A DNA stretch of 64,000 nucleotides from Streptomyces sp. 549 (GCF_030124175.1 NZ_JASKMT010000003.1:310001-374000), one strand, 5' to 3'; shown: positions 9,575 to 26,795, numbered from the stretch's first letter. The notes: generated from the letters alone by a model not told the origin. Numbers and translations: made by a program.

Positions 9575-9603
9575 AGCCTAAGGGGTGAGATTACGGCGGC
9601 GAA
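9575..9603 (-). promoter_or_regulatory. Candidate tuf promoter in the fusA-tuf gap
   Basis: On the minus strand TTCGCC (9598-9603) and TAGGCT (9575-9580) are separated by 17 bases. The -10 fits Streptomyces HrdB promoters well and the -35 only partly. S. coelicolor is known to have a tuf promoter in this gap; this exact site is inferred. Confidence 0.4.
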
Positions 9604-9609
9604 CCGACG

Positions 9610-11733
9610 TCACTCGCCCCGGACCTTCGCGATGATCTCCTCGCTGACGCTCCGGGGAACCTCCGCGTAGGAGTCAAACTGCATCGAGTAGCTCGCGCGA
9701 CCGGAGGTCTTGCTCCGCAGGTCGCCGACGTAGCCGAACATCTCGGACAGCGGAACCAGGCCCGTGACGAGCTTGGCGCCACTGCGGTCCTCCATGGACT
9801 GCACCTGGCCACGACGCGAGTTGATGTCGCCGATCACGTCACCCATGTAGTCCTCGGGTGTGGTGACCTCGACCTTCATCATCGGCTCCAGCAGGGCCGG
9901 GCTGGCCTTGCGGGCGGCCTCCTTGAAGGCCATCGAACCGGCGATCTTGAAGGCCATCTCGGACGAGTCGACGTCGTGGTAGGCGCCGTCGAGCAGCGTC
10001 ACCCGGACACCCGTGAGCGGGTAGCCGGCGAGCACGCCGAACTCCATGGCCTCCTGGCAGCCGGCGTCCACCGAGGGGATGTACTCCCGGGGGATGCGGC
10101 CACCGGTGACCTTGTTGACGAACTCGTAGCCGTCGCCCTCGAGCGGCTCGATGGCGATCTGCACCTTCGCGAACTGGCCGGAACCACCAGTCTGCTTCTT
10201 GTGCGTGTAGTCCAGCCGCTCGACGGGCTTGCGCAGCGTCTCGCGGTAGGCCACCTGCGGCTTGCCGACGTTCGCCTCGACCTTGAACTCGCGCCGCATG
10301 CGGTCGACGAGGACGTCGAGGTGAAGCTCGCCCATACCGGAGATGATGGTCTGGCCGGTCTCCTCGTCGGTCTTGACCTGGAAGGACGGGTCCTCCTCGG
10401 CCAGCCGCTGGATCGCGATGCCCAGCTTCTCCTGGTCGCCCTTGGACTTCGGCTCGATGGCGACCTCGATCACCGGGGCCGGGAACTCCATGGACTCCAG
10501 GATCACCGGGTTCGCCGCGTCGCAGAGGGTCTCGCCCGTGGTGGTCTGCTTCAGACCCATGACGGCGACGATGTCGCCGGCGCCCACAGCGTCGATCTCC
10601 TCACGCTTGTTGGCGTGCATCCGGTAGATCTTGCCGATGCGCTCCTTCTTGCCCTTCACGGAGTTCAGCACCTGGGTGCCGGTCTCCAGGCGACCGGAGT
10701 AGATCCGGACGAAGGTGAGCTTGCCGAGGTGCGGGTCGCTCATGATCTTGAACGCCAGCGCCGACATCGGCTCGTCCTCGGACGGCGTCCGACGGATGAC
10801 CTCCTCGGAGTCCTTGACGGACTGACCCTCGACGGCCTCGATGTCGAGCGGCGACGGGAGGTAGCGCACCACGGCGTCGAGCAGGGGCTGGACGCCCTTG
10901 TTCTTGAACGCGGTACCGCAGAACACCGGGGTGACGGTGGTGGTGCCCTCGGCGCCGGTGGAGGCGAGGGTGACGCGGCGGATGGCCGCCATGAGCTGGT
11001 CCTCGGTGGGCTCGACGCCCTCGAGGTACAGCTCCATCATCTCCTCGTCGTGCTCCGCCACCGACTCGAGCAGCTTGCCGCGCCACTCGTCGGCCGCCTC
11101 GGTGTGCGTGTCCGGGATGTCGACGACGTCGTACGCCTCACCGAGCTTGGTGTCGGCCGACCACACGAGCGCCTTCATCTGGACGAGGTCGACCACGCCC
11201 TTGAAGTCCATCTCGGTGCCGATCGGCAGCTGCATGACCAGCGGCATCGCACCGAGGCGGTCGACGATCATGTCGACGCAGCGGTGGAACTCGGCACCGG
11301 TGCGGTCCAGCTTGTTGACGAAGCAGATCCGCGGCACGCCGTAGCGGTCCGCCTGACGCCACACCGTCTCCGACTGGGGCTCCACACCGGCGACACCGTC
11401 GAACACCGTGACGGCACCGTCGAGCACACGCAGCGAACGCTCCACCTCGACGGTGAAGTCGACGTGGCCCGGGGTGTCGATGATGTTGATGGTGTGGTCG
11501 ACGTCGTTGAGCGGCCAGTGACAGGTCGTCGCGGCCGACGTGATGGTGATGCCGCGTTCCTGCTCCTGCGCCATCCAGTCCATCGTGGCGGCGCCGTCGT
11601 GGACCTCACCGATCTTGTAGCTGACGCCCGTGTAGTACAGGATCCGCTCGGTGGTCGTCGTCTTGCCCGCGTCGATGTGGGCCATGATCCCGATGTTGCG
11701 GACCCTGGCCAGGTCAAGTGAAGTGGTAGCCAT
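9610..11733 (-). CDS. fusA: Elongation factor G
   Basis: GTPase that drives ribosomal translocation; 707 residues, the normal length. Motifs: [15 protein letters not shown] (P-loop), [12 protein letters not shown] (switch I), [19 protein letters not shown]. Domains II-V follow, including the conserved domain IV stretch ending [19 protein letters not shown]. The ATG at 11733 follows rpsG by 38 bases with a weak purine-rich site. It is the third gene of the str operon (rpsL-rpsG-fusA) and is expected to be read mainly from the rpsL promoter. Confidence 0.98.
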   Translation of the reverse strand: MATTSLDLARVRNIGIMAHIDAGKTTTTERILYYTGVSYKIGEVHDGAATMDWMAQEQERGITITSAATTCHWPLNDVDHTINIIDTPGHVDFTVEVERSLRVLDGAVTVFDGVAGVEPQSETVWRQADRYGVPRICFVNKLDRTGAEFHRCVDMIVDRLGAMPLVMQLPIGTEMDFKGVVDLVQMKALVWSADTKLGEAYDVVDIPDTHTEAADEWRGKLLESVAEHDEEMMELYLEGVEPTEDQLMAAIRRVTLASTGAEGTTTVTPVFCGTAFKNKGVQPLLDAVVRYLPSPLDIEAVEGQSVKDSEEVIRRTPSEDEPMSALAFKIMSDPHLGKLTFVRIYSGRLETGTQVLNSVKGKKERIGKIYRMHANKREEIDAVGAGDIVAVMGLKQTTTGETLCDAANPVILESMEFPAPVIEVAIEPKSKGDQEKLGIAIQRLAEEDPSFQVKTDEETGQTIISGMGELHLDVLVDRMRREFKVEANVGKPQVAYRETLRKPVERLDYTHKKQTGGSGQFAKVQIAIEPLEGDGYEFVNKVTGGRIPREYIPSVDAGCQEAMEFGVLAGYPLTGVRVTLLDGAYHDVDSSEMAFKIAGSMAFKEAARKASPALLEPMMKVEVTTPEDYMGDVIGDINSRRGQVQSMEDRSGAKLVTGLVPLSEMFGYVGDLRSKTSGRASYSMQFDSYAEVPRSVSEEIIAKVRGE

Positions 11734-11771
11734 AAGGCTTCGGTCTTCTCTCGGTCTCGATGGGGTAGCGA

Positions 11772-12242
11772 CTACCAGCGGTAGTGCGCGAAGGCCTTGT
11801 TGGACTCGGCCATCTTGTGGGTGTCCTCACGCTTCTTCACGGCCGCGCCGAGGCCGTTGGAGGCGTCGAGCAGCTCGTTCATCAGCCGCTCGGTCATGGT
11901 CTTCTCGCGGCGGGCCCGCGAGTAGCCCACGAGCCAGCGCAGCGCGAGGGTGGAGGAGCGGCCGGGGCGGACCTCGACCGGCACCTGGTAGGTGGCGCCA
12001 CCGACACGACGGGAGCGGACCTCGAGGGTCGGCTTCACGTTCTCGAGCGCGCGCTTGAGCGTGATGACCGGGTCGTTGCCCGACTTCTCACGCAGACCCT
12101 CCATGGCGCCGTAGACGATGCGCTCCGCGGTGGAGCGCTTGCCGTTGAGCAGCACCTTGTTGATGAGGGACGTCACCAGAGGAGAGCCGTAGACCGGGTC
12201 GATGTGGACCGGGCGCTTCGGGGCAGGGCCCTTACGAGGCAT
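11772..12242 (-). CDS. rpsG: 30S ribosomal protein S7
   Basis: Primary 16S rRNA-binding protein that nucleates assembly of the 30S head; 156 residues, full length. The sequence runs [20 protein letters not shown] through [19 protein letters not shown] to the C-terminal [14 protein letters not shown]. The ATG at 12242 is only two bases past the rpsL stop, so the two are translationally coupled. In E. coli S7 represses its own operon; no equivalent structure was identified here. Confidence 0.98.
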   Translation of the reverse strand: MPRKGPAPKRPVHIDPVYGSPLVTSLINKVLLNGKRSTAERIVYGAMEGLREKSGNDPVITLKRALENVKPTLEVRSRRVGGATYQVPVEVRPGRSSTLALRWLVGYSRARREKTMTERLMNELLDASNGLGAAVKKREDTHKMAESNKAFAHYRW

Positions 12243-12244
12243 TC

Positions 12245-12616
12245 TTACTTCTCCTTCTTGGCGCCGTAGCGGCTGCGAGCCTGCTTGCGGTTCTTGACGC
12301 CCTGCGTGTCGAGGGAGCCGCGAATGATCTTGTAGCGAACACCCGGCAGGTCCTTCACACGGCCGCCGCGCACGAGCACGATGGAGTGCTCCTGCAGGTT
12401 GTGGCCCTCGCCCGGAATGTAGGCCGTGACCTCGATCCCGCTGGTCAGACGCACACGCGCGACCTTACGCAGGGCCGAGTTCGGCTTCTTCGGGGTGGTG
12501 GTGAAGACACGCGTGCAGACGCCGCGACGCTGGGGCGAACCCTCGAGCGCGGGCGTCTTGTTCTTCTCGACCTTGTCCTGCCGGCCCTTGCGGACCAGCT
12601 GCTGGATCGTGGGCAC
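12245..12616 (-). CDS. rpsL: 30S ribosomal protein S12
   Basis: Decoding-centre protein of 123 residues. Key segments are [17 protein letters not shown], with the lysine equivalent to K43, and [15 protein letters not shown], with the K88 equivalent. Both positions where streptomycin-resistance mutations arise are wild type, so this copy predicts streptomycin sensitivity at S12. The GTG at 12616 has GGAGAAAC just upstream; an open frame reaching back to 12805 is untranslated leader. First gene of the str operon, read from the promoter at 12812-12840 through a leader of about 190 bases. Confidence 0.98.
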   Translation of the reverse strand: MPTIQQLVRKGRQDKVEKNKTPALEGSPQRRGVCTRVFTTTPKKPNSALRKVARVRLTSGIEVTAYIPGEGHNLQEHSIVLVRGGRVKDLPGVRYKIIRGSLDTQGVKNRKQARSRYGAKKEK

Positions 12617-12811
12617 AGTTTCTCCGGTTTCTGTGTGCCGTCTCGGTGAAGCTAACCTGGGCCACATCTCCGACCCACGCGGTCGGGTGTGTCGAATGCT
12701 GCACGGTCCCGCTGTGGGTGGGAGATGCAGAAATCGGCCTCGCCTGCTGGGCTTCTCGCGCTTGATCGGGCGCGTGCAGAAGCGCAGGGGATACCCCAGG
12801 CACAAGGTCAG

Positions 12812-12840
12812 AGCGTACCTACCGCATCGGCTGCGGTCAA
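12812..12840 (-). promoter_or_regulatory. str operon (rpsL) promoter
   Basis: On the minus strand TTGACC (12835-12840), a 17-base spacer and TACGCT (12812-12817) make a near-consensus HrdB promoter. Transcription would start near 12805, leaving about 190 bases of leader before the rpsL GTG. Confidence 0.75.
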
Positions 12841-12876
12841 AAGCGAAGGAACACGCACAGCCCCGCCACCGGTTTC

Positions 12877-12900
12877 CCCGCCCGCGCGCACGCGGGCGGG
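12877..12900 (-). terminator. Terminator hairpin after the DUF1707-like gene
   Basis: A 10-bp perfect stem (CCCGCCCGCG with CGCGGGCGGG) around CGCA starts six bases past the stop at 12907. It separates this gene from the str promoter. Confidence 0.65.
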
Positions 12901-12906
12901 CGGCGT

Positions 12907-13515
12907 TCAGGAGCCCGCGGCGAAGCCCACGACGAACAGCATCATCAGCGCGGCGAACCCGAGCGCCAGGTAGCCCAGCACCAGGCCGGCCACCGCGTAA
13001 CCGTCGCCGCGCTCACCGGTCCGCCGGATGTCGGCACGCGCCTTGTGCCCCAGGACGACCGCCGGGATCGCCGTCACCCCCCAGGTGAACGGGGTGAGGA
13101 TGCCGCAGACCAGCGCCGCGGTGGCGCTGCCGTTGGTGACGCTCACAGGAGGCGGCACCGGCGCCCAGAAGGTGGCGGGAACGGGCTGGCTCTGCATCTG
13201 CGGCAGCGGGACCGGCCCCTGGGGCAGGTCCGCGATGAGGGGCTGCAGCTCGCCGTAGGTGCCCGCCTGGTGCAGCAGGTGCAGCCGCCGCTCGTACTCG
13301 GAGTGGCCGAGTCTGCCCTCGGCGTATCCGGCCTTCAGCACGTCCGCGGCCCGCTCCCGGTCCGCGTCGGACGCACGCATCATCGGGGTGCCCGGCTGGC
13401 CGCCGGCCTGGGCGCCCTGGGCGTACGGGACCGGCGGTCCGGGCCGGCCGTGGTGGCCGCCCTTCCCGTAGGGCTCCGGTGGACCGAACTGCCCGCCTTG
13501 CCAGTGGAGCGACAT
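12907..13515 (-). CDS. DUF1707/DUF4190-like membrane protein
   Basis: Protein of 202 residues with a two-part layout common in Streptomyces. A Gly/Pro-rich start leads to a DUF1707-like block near residues 45-100 ([20 protein letters not shown], then [20 protein letters not shown]). A DUF4190-like C-terminal half follows with two membrane segments ([20 protein letters not shown] and [20 protein letters not shown]). The ATG at 13515 has GGGGAGG at 13524-13530, better placed than codons further up to 13614. It lies between rpoC and the str operon on the same strand with its own terminator. Function unknown. Confidence 0.82.
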   Translation of the reverse strand: MSLHWQGGQFGPPEPYGKGGHHGRPGPPVPYAQGAQAGGQPGTPMMRASDADRERAADVLKAGYAEGRLGHSEYERRLHLLHQAGTYGELQPLIADLPQGPVPLPQMQSQPVPATFWAPVPPPVSVTNGSATAALVCGILTPFTWGVTAIPAVVLGHKARADIRRTGERGDGYAVAGLVLGYLALGFAALMMLFVVGFAAGS

Positions 13516-13630
13516 CCACAGCACCTCCCCGCATAGCGCACGTACAGCCCGGCGTCTCCCATTGTCCTTGACGCACGGGGGGATCGCCGGGTTCCCCGGC
13601 CACGGATCCGTCACAAGCCGCGGACATGCC

Positions 13631-13664
13631 GCAGGGCGGCTCCCCCGGAGGGGAACCGCCCTGC
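13631..13664 (-). terminator. rpoC terminator
   Basis: A 15-bp stem (GCAGGGCGG with CCGCCCTGC plus inner CCCC/GGGG pairs) around a short loop; the one mismatch becomes a G-U wobble in the minus-strand RNA. It lies 45 bases past the rpoC stop. Confidence 0.75.
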
Positions 13665-13668
13665 GCCA

Positions 13669-13700
<32 letters not shown>

Positions 13701-13708
13701 GATACTGC

Positions 13709-17608
<3,900 letters not shown>

Positions 17609-17669
17609 TCTCGTCAATCCCTCTCAGGGTCGTGTCAATCAATGGTCTGAACGGGGGTCCGGGGAGAGA

Positions 17670-17712
17670 GCCGGGGGACACATACCGCAGTCTCCTGCGG
17701 GTGTCCCCCGGC
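17670..17712 (-). other. Strong hairpin in the rpoB-rpoC gap
   Basis: GCCGGGGGACAC (17670-17681) pairs with GTGTCCCCCGGC (17701-17712), enclosing a second stem CCGCAG/CTGCGG with a 3-base bulge. It starts within eight bases of the rpoB stop. It could tune rpoC relative to rpoB, or mark an RNase III cut; a full terminator is unlikely because rpoC has no visible promoter of its own. Confidence 0.7.
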
Positions 17713-17719
17713 CAGCCCG

Positions 17720-21202
<3,483 letters not shown>

Positions 21203-21293
21203 GAGGGGGTCCTTCCGAGGGCTCGGACTCACTACGCGCATACCGGTGCCCCCGGGTGACGGCAGGGGCGACTAACAGGCAGCGCAAAGAGTC

Positions 21294-21322
21294 AGTGTAG
21301 CCACAAGGCACACTGATGTCCA
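21294..21322 (-). promoter_or_regulatory. rpoB promoter
   Basis: On the minus strand TGGACA (21317-21322), a 17-base spacer and TACACT (21294-21299) form a good HrdB-type promoter. The predicted start near 21287 leaves a leader of about 85 bases. Confidence 0.7.
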
Positions 21323-21680
21323 GAACGGAATTCCGGAGATCGGCGCAGGGCCTCTCTCTCCCTCCGGGAGGGGTCTCCCCCTCGTTGTTGTCAGCTGCGT
21401 GAGCTGCGTTGCCGGCCTGCTCTTCGTCATCCCTCAGCGACGTCCCTCGGCGTCTGCCGCAAGACTTCCCACATCGCCGCCGATCCATGCCTGGGACCCC
21501 GAACCGATGTGCCGCCGTACGCGGCGCACAGAACGCGACGAAGCGTTCCGAGAATCGCGTGCCGCGTGCGGTTCGTCAAGGCCCCCACCCCGTGGCGGCC
21601 CGGGCGGGCCACCGGCGCGAGGGCGGCGGTGATCACCCTACCGCGCATGTCCTCGCAGGCAAGGAAGGCTGCGCGGCAAC
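21323..21680. other. Long gap between rplL terminator and rpoB promoter
   Basis: About 360 bases with no gene, tRNA or repeat that I can support. Several short open frames on both strands lack ribosome-binding sites and relatives. It separates the rplJL transcript from the rpoBC promoter. Confidence 0.6.
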
Positions 21681-21720
21681 GCCGAAGGGCGACCACCCGA
21701 ACGGGTGATCGCCCTTTGGC
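21681..21720 (-). terminator. Terminator or attenuator after rplL
   Basis: A long stem (GCCGAAGGGCGACCACCCG against CGGGTGATCGCCCTTTGGC) with a tight loop; mismatches become G-U wobbles on the minus strand. It lies 86 bases past the rplL stop. In many bacteria this site lets part of the transcript through into rpoB. Confidence 0.7.
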
Positions 21721-21806
21721 GTGTGCCGTCACGCAAGGGTGACGAGCACGGAGGTGACGCTGCGCGCGGCAGCAGGCTGGCCTCCTAGAGGGAGGTCAGC
21801 CGTGGA

Positions 21807-22193
21807 TCACTTGACCTCGACGGAGGCGCCGGCAGCCGCGAGCGACTCCTTGGCCTTCTCCGCGGCCTCCTTGGTGACCTTCTCGAGGACCGGCTTCGGG
21901 GTGCCGTCGACCAGGTCCTTGGCTTCCTTCAGACCCAGCGAGGTCAGCTCACGCACGACCTTGATGACCTGGATCTTCTTCTCGCCCGCACCGGTGAGGA
22001 TGACGTCGAACTCGTCCTGCTCCTCCTCGACGGCGGCGCCGCCGCCCTGACCCGGAGCAGCGGCGACGACGGCGGCCGGAGCGGCAGCCTCGACGTCGAA
22101 CTTGTCCTCGAATGCCTTCACGAACTCGGAGAGCTCGATGAGGGTCATCTCCTCGAACTGCGAGAGCAGCTCGTCCTGGGTGAGCTTCGCCAT
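21807..22193 (-). CDS. rplL: 50S ribosomal protein L7/L12
   Basis: Stalk protein that recruits translation GTPases, 128 residues. The N-terminal dimerisation helices ([20 protein letters not shown]) lead through an Ala/Gly-rich hinge to a C-terminal domain with [38 protein letters not shown] and [17 protein letters not shown]. The ATG at 22193 has GGAAGGAC upstream. It forms an operon with rplJ, 120 bases upstream, and is followed by a terminator-like hairpin before rpoB. Confidence 0.98.
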   Translation of the reverse strand: MAKLTQDELLSQFEEMTLIELSEFVKAFEDKFDVEAAAPAAVVAAAPGQGGGAAVEEEQDEFDVILTGAGEKKIQVIKVVRELTSLGLKEAKDLVDGTPKPVLEKVTKEAAEKAKESLAAAGASVEVK

Positions 22194-22313
22194 GATGGCG
22201 GTCCTTCCACTAAATCGGCTGGTGCCGGATGTCCTGCGTATGGGGAGGCGGGCGTGTGCCTTGCGGCGTACTTCGTCACGGACCCGCTGCGACTGCTTGG
22301 GAGCCTGGATCGG

Positions 22314-22868
22314 CTATTCGGCAGCCTCGGCGGGAGCCGGCGAACCGGCACCGCCCTGCTCGACCTTGTCGCGAAGCGCGTCCGCGGTGCGGACGAACTT
22401 CGTGAGCGGGGCCTGGAAGGTCGCGGCGGCCTTGGCCATCGACGCCTTCATGCCACCGGCCAGCTTGGCGAGCAGCACCTCGCGGGACTCGAGGTCCGCA
22501 AGCTTCTTGATCTCGTCGGCGGACAGCGCCTTGCCGTCGAGGACTCCGCCCTTGACCTCGAGGGCGGGGTTGTTCTTGGCGAAGTCACGAAGACCCTTTG
22601 CCGCCTCGACCGGGTCACCGGTCACGAAGGCAACTGCCGTCGAGCCCGTGAGGAACTCGTCGAGCGTGGTGACCCCGGCCTCCTTGGCCGCGATCTTGGT
22701 CAGCGTGTTCTTCACCACACGGTACTGAGCGTTGTCACCGAGCGAGCGGCGCAGCTCCTTGAGCTGCGCCACGGAAAGTCCGGTGTACGCGGTGACCACA
22801 GCGGCGTTGGAGTTGCGGAACCTGTCCGTCATCTCCTCAACGGCTGCGACCTTGTCGGGCGTCGCCAT
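22314..22868 (-). CDS. rplJ: 50S ribosomal protein L10
   Basis: Base of the ribosomal stalk that carries L7/L12 dimers, 184 residues. It runs [20 protein letters not shown] through [16 protein letters not shown] and [17 protein letters not shown]; a C-terminal helix ([16 protein letters not shown]) anchors L12. The ATG at 22868 has AAAGGAGG upstream; a longer open frame to 23057 is leader sequence. First gene of the rplJL operon, read from the promoter at 23196-23225 through a long structured leader likely bound by the L10-L12 complex. Confidence 0.98.
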   Translation of the reverse strand: MATPDKVAAVEEMTDRFRNSNAAVVTAYTGLSVAQLKELRRSLGDNAQYRVVKNTLTKIAAKEAGVTTLDEFLTGSTAVAFVTGDPVEAAKGLRDFAKNNPALEVKGGVLDGKALSADEIKKLADLESREVLLAKLAGGMKASMAKAAATFQAPLTKFVRTADALRDKVEQGGAGSPAPAEAAE

Positions 22869-23189
22869 GAGCCTCGGCCTCCTTTCCGGGTGATGGTCCT
22901 TTTGGCCGGTCTTACGACCGTCCACTTCGCCCGGCCTCCGACGGACTCCGCGAGGAGTGCCGCAGTCGGCTGGGCACGCGCCGGACCGCCCGTACGGGCA
23001 CACAAGGAGAGGAGCTGCACACGACGAACGCCCCGGTGCAGGCACACGGGGCGTCACTCGACCGCACGGGCTTGCGCCCCTGCGGGAGTCTTACCTCATA
23101 CACCTGCACGGGCCGTCCGCCACAAAAGCGGATCCTTCGGCCGCCGTGAGCTGTTGGGCACACGGCAACGACCAGCGGTCTTTGGCTAC
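22869..23189 (-). ncRNA. Probable L10 leader (autoregulatory 5' UTR of rplJL)
   Basis: About 320 bases of untranslated leader between the predicted start and the rplJ ATG. Its 5' end on the minus strand reads AGCCAAAGACCGCTGGTCGT, followed by paired segments. This resembles, from memory, the purine-rich bulge region bound by L10-(L12)4 in known L10 leaders. The sequence otherwise lacks credible genes. The exact fold was not computed. Confidence 0.5.
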
Positions 23190-23195
23190 CGGAGC

Positions 23196-23225
23196 ACTGT
23201 AAACGCCCGGCCCGTGCAGAGGCAA
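23196..23225 (-). promoter_or_regulatory. rplJ promoter
   Basis: On the minus strand TTGCCT (23220-23225), an 18-base spacer and TACAGT (23196-23201). Transcription would begin near 23189, just where the L10-leader-like motif begins. Confidence 0.6.
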
Positions 23226-23249
23226 ATCCGTCCCGTAGGGGACGATCCG

Positions 23250-24149
23250 TCAGGCGCCGCCCGCCTCCTTGAGCATCTCGAAGATGTCCACGGTCTCGTC
23301 GGCCGGCGGGGCCTTCACATCGGCCTTGGAACCGTACTCGCTGAGCCGCTGGCTGACCTTCAGGTCACCCTCGGGGGTGGCCATGTCCGTGTCGATCCGC
23401 ACCGGGAGGTCGTCGCCGTCGATCCAGACCCCGATGTCGAAGCCCTTGATCCCGGACTCCTTCATGGACTTCAGCAGCTCCTCGCGCTGCTTCTTGTCCA
23501 GCACGTCGAGCGACTTGTTCGACTTCATCGCCTCCTCGACGGTCAGCGTGCCCCGGTAGTGGCGGGTGTCGACGCCGTCGAGCTTCTTCTCGCCCACGTA
23601 CTCGATCTCGGGCGAGTCCAGCAGCAGGGCGACCTGCTGCGCCGGGTCCTGCTGCGTGTTCTCCATGCCGCTGGTCATCGCCGTCAGCAGATCCTGGTCA
23701 CCGGCGGCCTCCGCGGCGGCCTTCATGTCGAGCTTCATCCAGCTCTTGCCGTCCGGAGCGCCACTGGCCTCACCGGCGTTCATGTACATCACGCCGTCGA
23801 GCCAGAGCACCCGCATCTCCCCCGGGCCGCCCTCCTCGGCGAGCGCCTCACCACTGGTGGTGATGTCCATGACCATCGGGTCCCAGCCCATGACGCCCTT
23901 GCTCGTCATGTCGCCGTCCGGCGTGGAGATGGTCATGTCGACGCGGGCCGACTTCGCCTCGGCGGTCTTCTGGGCCGCGGCCGTCATCACCTTCAGCGCC
24001 GAGCGCGCCTCGCCCGCCCCTGCGGCAGCCGACGTCTCCTTGGAGTCCTTGCCCGGGTCGGCGGCCTTGTCGTCCCCGGTGCAACCGGTGAGCGTCACCG
24101 CCAGCACCACGGCCAGCGCTCCCAGTGTGCTCCTGCCGGTCCTGTGCAT
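23250..24149 (-). CDS. LppX/LprG-like lipoprotein
   Basis: Cell-surface lipoprotein of 299 residues. A type II signal peptide (MHRTGRSTLGALAVVLAVTL) ends in the lipobox LTGC near residue 23. A charged linker leads to a domain with VMTAAAQKTAEAKSARVDMT, VLWLDGVMYMNAG and VDTRHYRGTLTVEEAM. This pattern recalls the LppX/LprAFG fold, which in mycobacteria binds lipids; the ligand here is unknown. The ATG at 24149 is preceded by GGGGGAGAAAC. The gene lies between rplJ and rplA on the same strand but starts after the rplA terminator, so it is likely a separate transcript. The gene is in the same place in S. coelicolor. Confidence 0.85.
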   Translation of the reverse strand: MHRTGRSTLGALAVVLAVTLTGCTGDDKAADPGKDSKETSAAAGAGEARSALKVMTAAAQKTAEAKSARVDMTISTPDGDMTSKGVMGWDPMVMDITTSGEALAEEGGPGEMRVLWLDGVMYMNAGEASGAPDGKSWMKLDMKAAAEAAGDQDLLTAMTSGMENTQQDPAQQVALLLDSPEIEYVGEKKLDGVDTRHYRGTLTVEEAMKSNKSLDVLDKKQREELLKSMKESGIKGFDIGVWIDGDDLPVRIDTDMATPEGDLKVSQRLSEYGSKADVKAPPADETVDIFEMLKEAGGA

Positions 24150-24269
24150 GTTTCTCCCCCTGCTGGGCCCTGAGCGCATGCCTGAGCGCATCGCAGGGCC
24201 ACTGATCGTTTTGGAGCCCATACCGTATCCCAGCCCTCGGACACCCGTACGACACGCCCCGGGCACGGC

Positions 24270-24315
24270 GAAGGCGGGCCTCCGCCACCGTTTCCGGTGG
24301 CGGAGGCCCGCCTTC
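24270..24315 (-). terminator. rplA terminator, 21-bp perfect stem
   Basis: The segment at 24270-24290 pairs perfectly with 24295-24315 around a TTTC loop. It lies 36 bases past the rplA stop and is among the strongest hairpins in the window. Confidence 0.85.
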
Positions 24316-24351
24316 TGCCGTGCGGGGTGTGGATCAGCCGTGGCCGACCGG

Positions 24352-25068
24352 TCAGACGGACTCGTCCTCGGCCAGGAGGTTGCGAGTGCGGTTGCCGTCC
24401 AGCGGGATGCCGGGGCCCATGGTGGTGGCGATCGACGCCTTCTTGATGTACCGGCCCTTCGCCGCGGACGGCTTCAGGCGCAGGATCTCGTCGAGGGCGG
24501 CTGCGTAGTTCTCCACCAGCTGCTTCTCCTCGAAGGAGGCCTTGCCGATGATGAAGTGCAGGTTCGCGTGCTTGTCCACGCGGAACTCGATCTTGCCGCC
24601 CTTGATCTCGGTGACGGCCTTGGCCACGTCGGGGGTGACGGTGCCGGTCTTCGGGTTCGGCATCAGACCACGCGGACCGAGCACGCGGCCGAGACGACCG
24701 ACCTTGCCCATCAGGTCCGGGGTGGCGACGACGGCGTCGAAGTCCAGGCGGCCCTTGCTGACCTCGTCGATCAGTTCGTCGGCGCCGACGATGTCGGCGC
24801 CCGCGGCCTCCGCGGCGGCTGCACGGTCACCGGTCGCGAAGACCAGGACCCGGGCGGTCTTGCCGGTGCCGTGCGGGAGGTTCACGGTGCCGCGGACCAT
24901 CTGGTCGGCCTTGCGCGGGTCGACACCCAGACGCATGGCGACCTCGACGGTCGAGTCGAACTTGGACGAGGCGGTGTCCTTGGCGAGGCGGACGGCCTCG
25001 AGCGGGGCGTAGACGCGCTCCCGGTCGATCTTGGCCTCCGCGTTGCGGAACGTCTTGCTGCGCTTCAC
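24352..25068 (-). CDS. rplA: 50S ribosomal protein L1
   Basis: Protein of the ribosomal L1 arm near the E site, 238 residues. Landmarks are [20 protein letters not shown], the signature [20 protein letters not shown] and [20 protein letters not shown]. The GTG at 25068 has AGGAG upstream. It follows rplK by 77 bases and forms the L11-L1 operon. L1 represses this operon in other bacteria by binding a mimic of its rRNA site; no such mimic was identified by eye. Confidence 0.98.
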   Translation of the reverse strand: MKRSKTFRNAEAKIDRERVYAPLEAVRLAKDTASSKFDSTVEVAMRLGVDPRKADQMVRGTVNLPHGTGKTARVLVFATGDRAAAAEAAGADIVGADELIDEVSKGRLDFDAVVATPDLMGKVGRLGRVLGPRGLMPNPKTGTVTPDVAKAVTEIKGGKIEFRVDKHANLHFIIGKASFEEKQLVENYAAALDEILRLKPSAAKGRYIKKASIATTMGPGIPLDGNRTRNLLAEDESV

Positions 25069-25145
25069 TGCTGCTCCTGGGTTCTGAGGTGGAGTCGTGG
25101 TGCGGGCCGCGCCGGCCCTCCCACGGTGTGGTGCGAGGTGAGCTG

Positions 25146-25580
25146 TCAGCCCTCGACCGTGATGCCCATGGAACGGGCGGTGCCGGCGATGATCTTCTCG
25201 GCGGCGTCCAGGTCGTTGGCGTTCAGGTCGGGCATCTTGTTCGTGGCGATCTCACGCACCTGCTCGCGGGTGATCTTCGCGACCTTGTTGACGTGCGGCT
25301 CGCCGGAGCCCTTCTCGACACCTGCAGCCTTGAGGATCATCTTCGCGGCCGGCGGGGTCTTCGTGATGAAGGTGAAGGAGCGGTCCTCGTAGACCGTGAT
25401 CTCCACCGGCACGACCCAGCCACGCTGCGACTCGGTCGCGGCGTTGTAGGCCTTGCAGAACTCCATGATGTTGACGCCGTGCTGGCCCAGCGCGGGGCCG
25501 ACCGGCGGAGCCGGGTTCGCGGCGCCGGCCTGGATCTGGAGCTTGATGAGCCCCGTGACCTTCTTCTTCTTGGGAGGCAT
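25146..25580 (-). CDS. rplK: 50S ribosomal protein L11
   Basis: GTPase-centre protein of 144 residues and part of the thiostrepton-binding site. It runs [20 protein letters not shown], with the proline-rich [20 protein letters not shown] and the C-terminal RNA-binding domain ([27 protein letters not shown]). The ATG at 25580 has GGAGAGAG upstream; an in-frame extension to 25622 lacks relatives. L11 mediates RelA activation, so it links to the stringent response. It lies after a hairpin downstream of nusG and is co-transcribed with rplA. Confidence 0.98.
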
Positions 25581-25736
25581 GCTCTCTCCGGGTCTTGAGT
25601 GAGAGGATTTGAGCCGAGCCATCCGTCATCCGGATGGAGGCATACCGCACCACGATAGCCGGTACCCCCCGAGGGAGGAAACCGGCAGGTCAGAGACCAC
25701 TGTGCCCGGCCCCTACTCCGCCAGTTCCCAGCACGC

Positions 25737-25785
25737 GGAAGCGCCCCCGCACACCGCCGGTGACCGGCGGGACGGGGGCGCTTCC
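25737..25785 (-). terminator. Nested hairpin after nusG
   Basis: GGAAGCGCCCCC (25737-25748) pairs with GGGGGCGCTTCC (25774-25785). Inside is a second stem, CCGCCGG/CCGGCGG. It lies 18 bases past the nusG stop and ends or attenuates the secE-nusG transcript before rplK. Confidence 0.8.
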
Positions 25786-25803
25786 GGAGTGTTCTCGGGC
25801 GGC

Positions 25804-26724
25804 TCAGTTCTTCTGGATCTGGTCGAAGCTCAGCTCGACCGGGGTCTCGCGGCCGAAGATCTCGACGAGGCCCTTGACCTTCTTGGAGTCGGCGTTGATC
25901 TCGTTGATCGTCGCCTGCAGGGTCGCGAAGGGGCCGTCGGTGACGGTGACCGAGTCGCCGACCTCGAAGTCCAGCACCTGCACCTCGAGCTTGCGGCTCG
26001 GCGCGGGGCGGCCCTCGGCCTCGGCGGCAGCCGCGGCGGCCTTCTCCTCGGCCTCCGGGGCGAGCATCTTGACGACCTCGTCCAGCGTCAGCGGGTACGG
26101 GTCGTAGGCGTTGCCCACGAAGCCGGTCACGCCGGGCGTGTTGCGGACGACGCCCCAGGACTCGTTGGTGAGGTCCATCCGTACCAGGACGTAGCTGGGA
26201 AGCTTGTTCTGGCGGACGGTGCGGCGGTCGCCGTTCTTGATCTGGACGACCTCCTCCTGCGGCACCTCGGCCTGGAAGATGTAGTCCTCGACGTTGAGCG
26301 ACACGGCGCGCTGTTCGAGGTTGGTCTTCACGCGGTTCTCGTAACCGGCGTAGGTGTGGATCACGTACCACTCGCCGGGCAGGGCGCGCAGTTCCTCGCG
26401 CAACGCCACGACCGGGTCGACCGGCTCGGGCTCCTTCTCGGCCGCCTCGCCCTCCGCGTCGGCCTCGCCCTCCGCCTCGCCGTCCACGGCTTCGGCGTCC
26501 TCTTCGGGCGCGGCGTCGGCAGCAGGCGCGGTGTCCTCGTCGGCCCCCTCGGCAGCCCCGTCCGCGTCCTCGACGCGCACGGCGGCGGACTCGGCGGGCT
26601 CACCGGCCGCCGCGTCGGCAGCTTCGGCCTGGTCGACGCTGCCGTCTGCCGCCTCGACGATGTCGAGCGCGGCGTCGTCGCCCTTGGCGGACTCGGCGGC
26701 GTCGTTCAGGTTCGGGTCAGACAC
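25804..26724 (-). CDS. nusG: Transcription antitermination/termination factor NusG with long acidic N-terminal extension
   Basis: RNA polymerase-bound elongation factor that couples to Rho or the ribosome. It has 306 residues against about 180 in E. coli. The first 100 residues are an Asp/Glu/Ala-rich tail found in actinobacterial NusG. The NGN domain follows ([50 protein letters not shown]), then an Ala/Glu linker and the KOW domain ([20 protein letters not shown]). The GTG at 26724 has a weak purine-rich site. It sits 71 bases after secE, the universal secE-nusG-rplK-rplA order. Confidence 0.97.
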   Translation of the reverse strand: MSDPNLNDAAESAKGDDAALDIVEAADGSVDQAEAADAAAGEPAESAAVRVEDADGAAEGADEDTAPAADAAPEEDAEAVDGEAEGEADAEGEAAEKEPEPVDPVVALREELRALPGEWYVIHTYAGYENRVKTNLEQRAVSLNVEDYIFQAEVPQEEVVQIKNGDRRTVRQNKLPSYVLVRMDLTNESWGVVRNTPGVTGFVGNAYDPYPLTLDEVVKMLAPEAEEKAAAAAAEAEGRPAPSRKLEVQVLDFEVGDSVTVTDGPFATLQATINEINADSKKVKGLVEIFGRETPVELSFDQIQKN

Positions 26725-26795
26725 GTGGCTGCTTCTTCCTGGCTCTTGGGGTCGAACATACGGAGGAGCACCACTAAGGCGCCTCCGCGTACGGA

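Noticed and set aside
9976..11721. Long open frame antisense to fusA
   Set aside because: Composition-driven; repetitive Leu/Gly/His-rich translation and no start signal.
11651..12269. Open frames opposite rpsG and the fusA start
   Set aside because: Shadow frames of highly expressed ribosomal genes.
25581..25803. rplK promoter
   Set aside because: Several weak -10-like sequences exist but none has a matching -35 at 16-18 bases, so no site is claimed.
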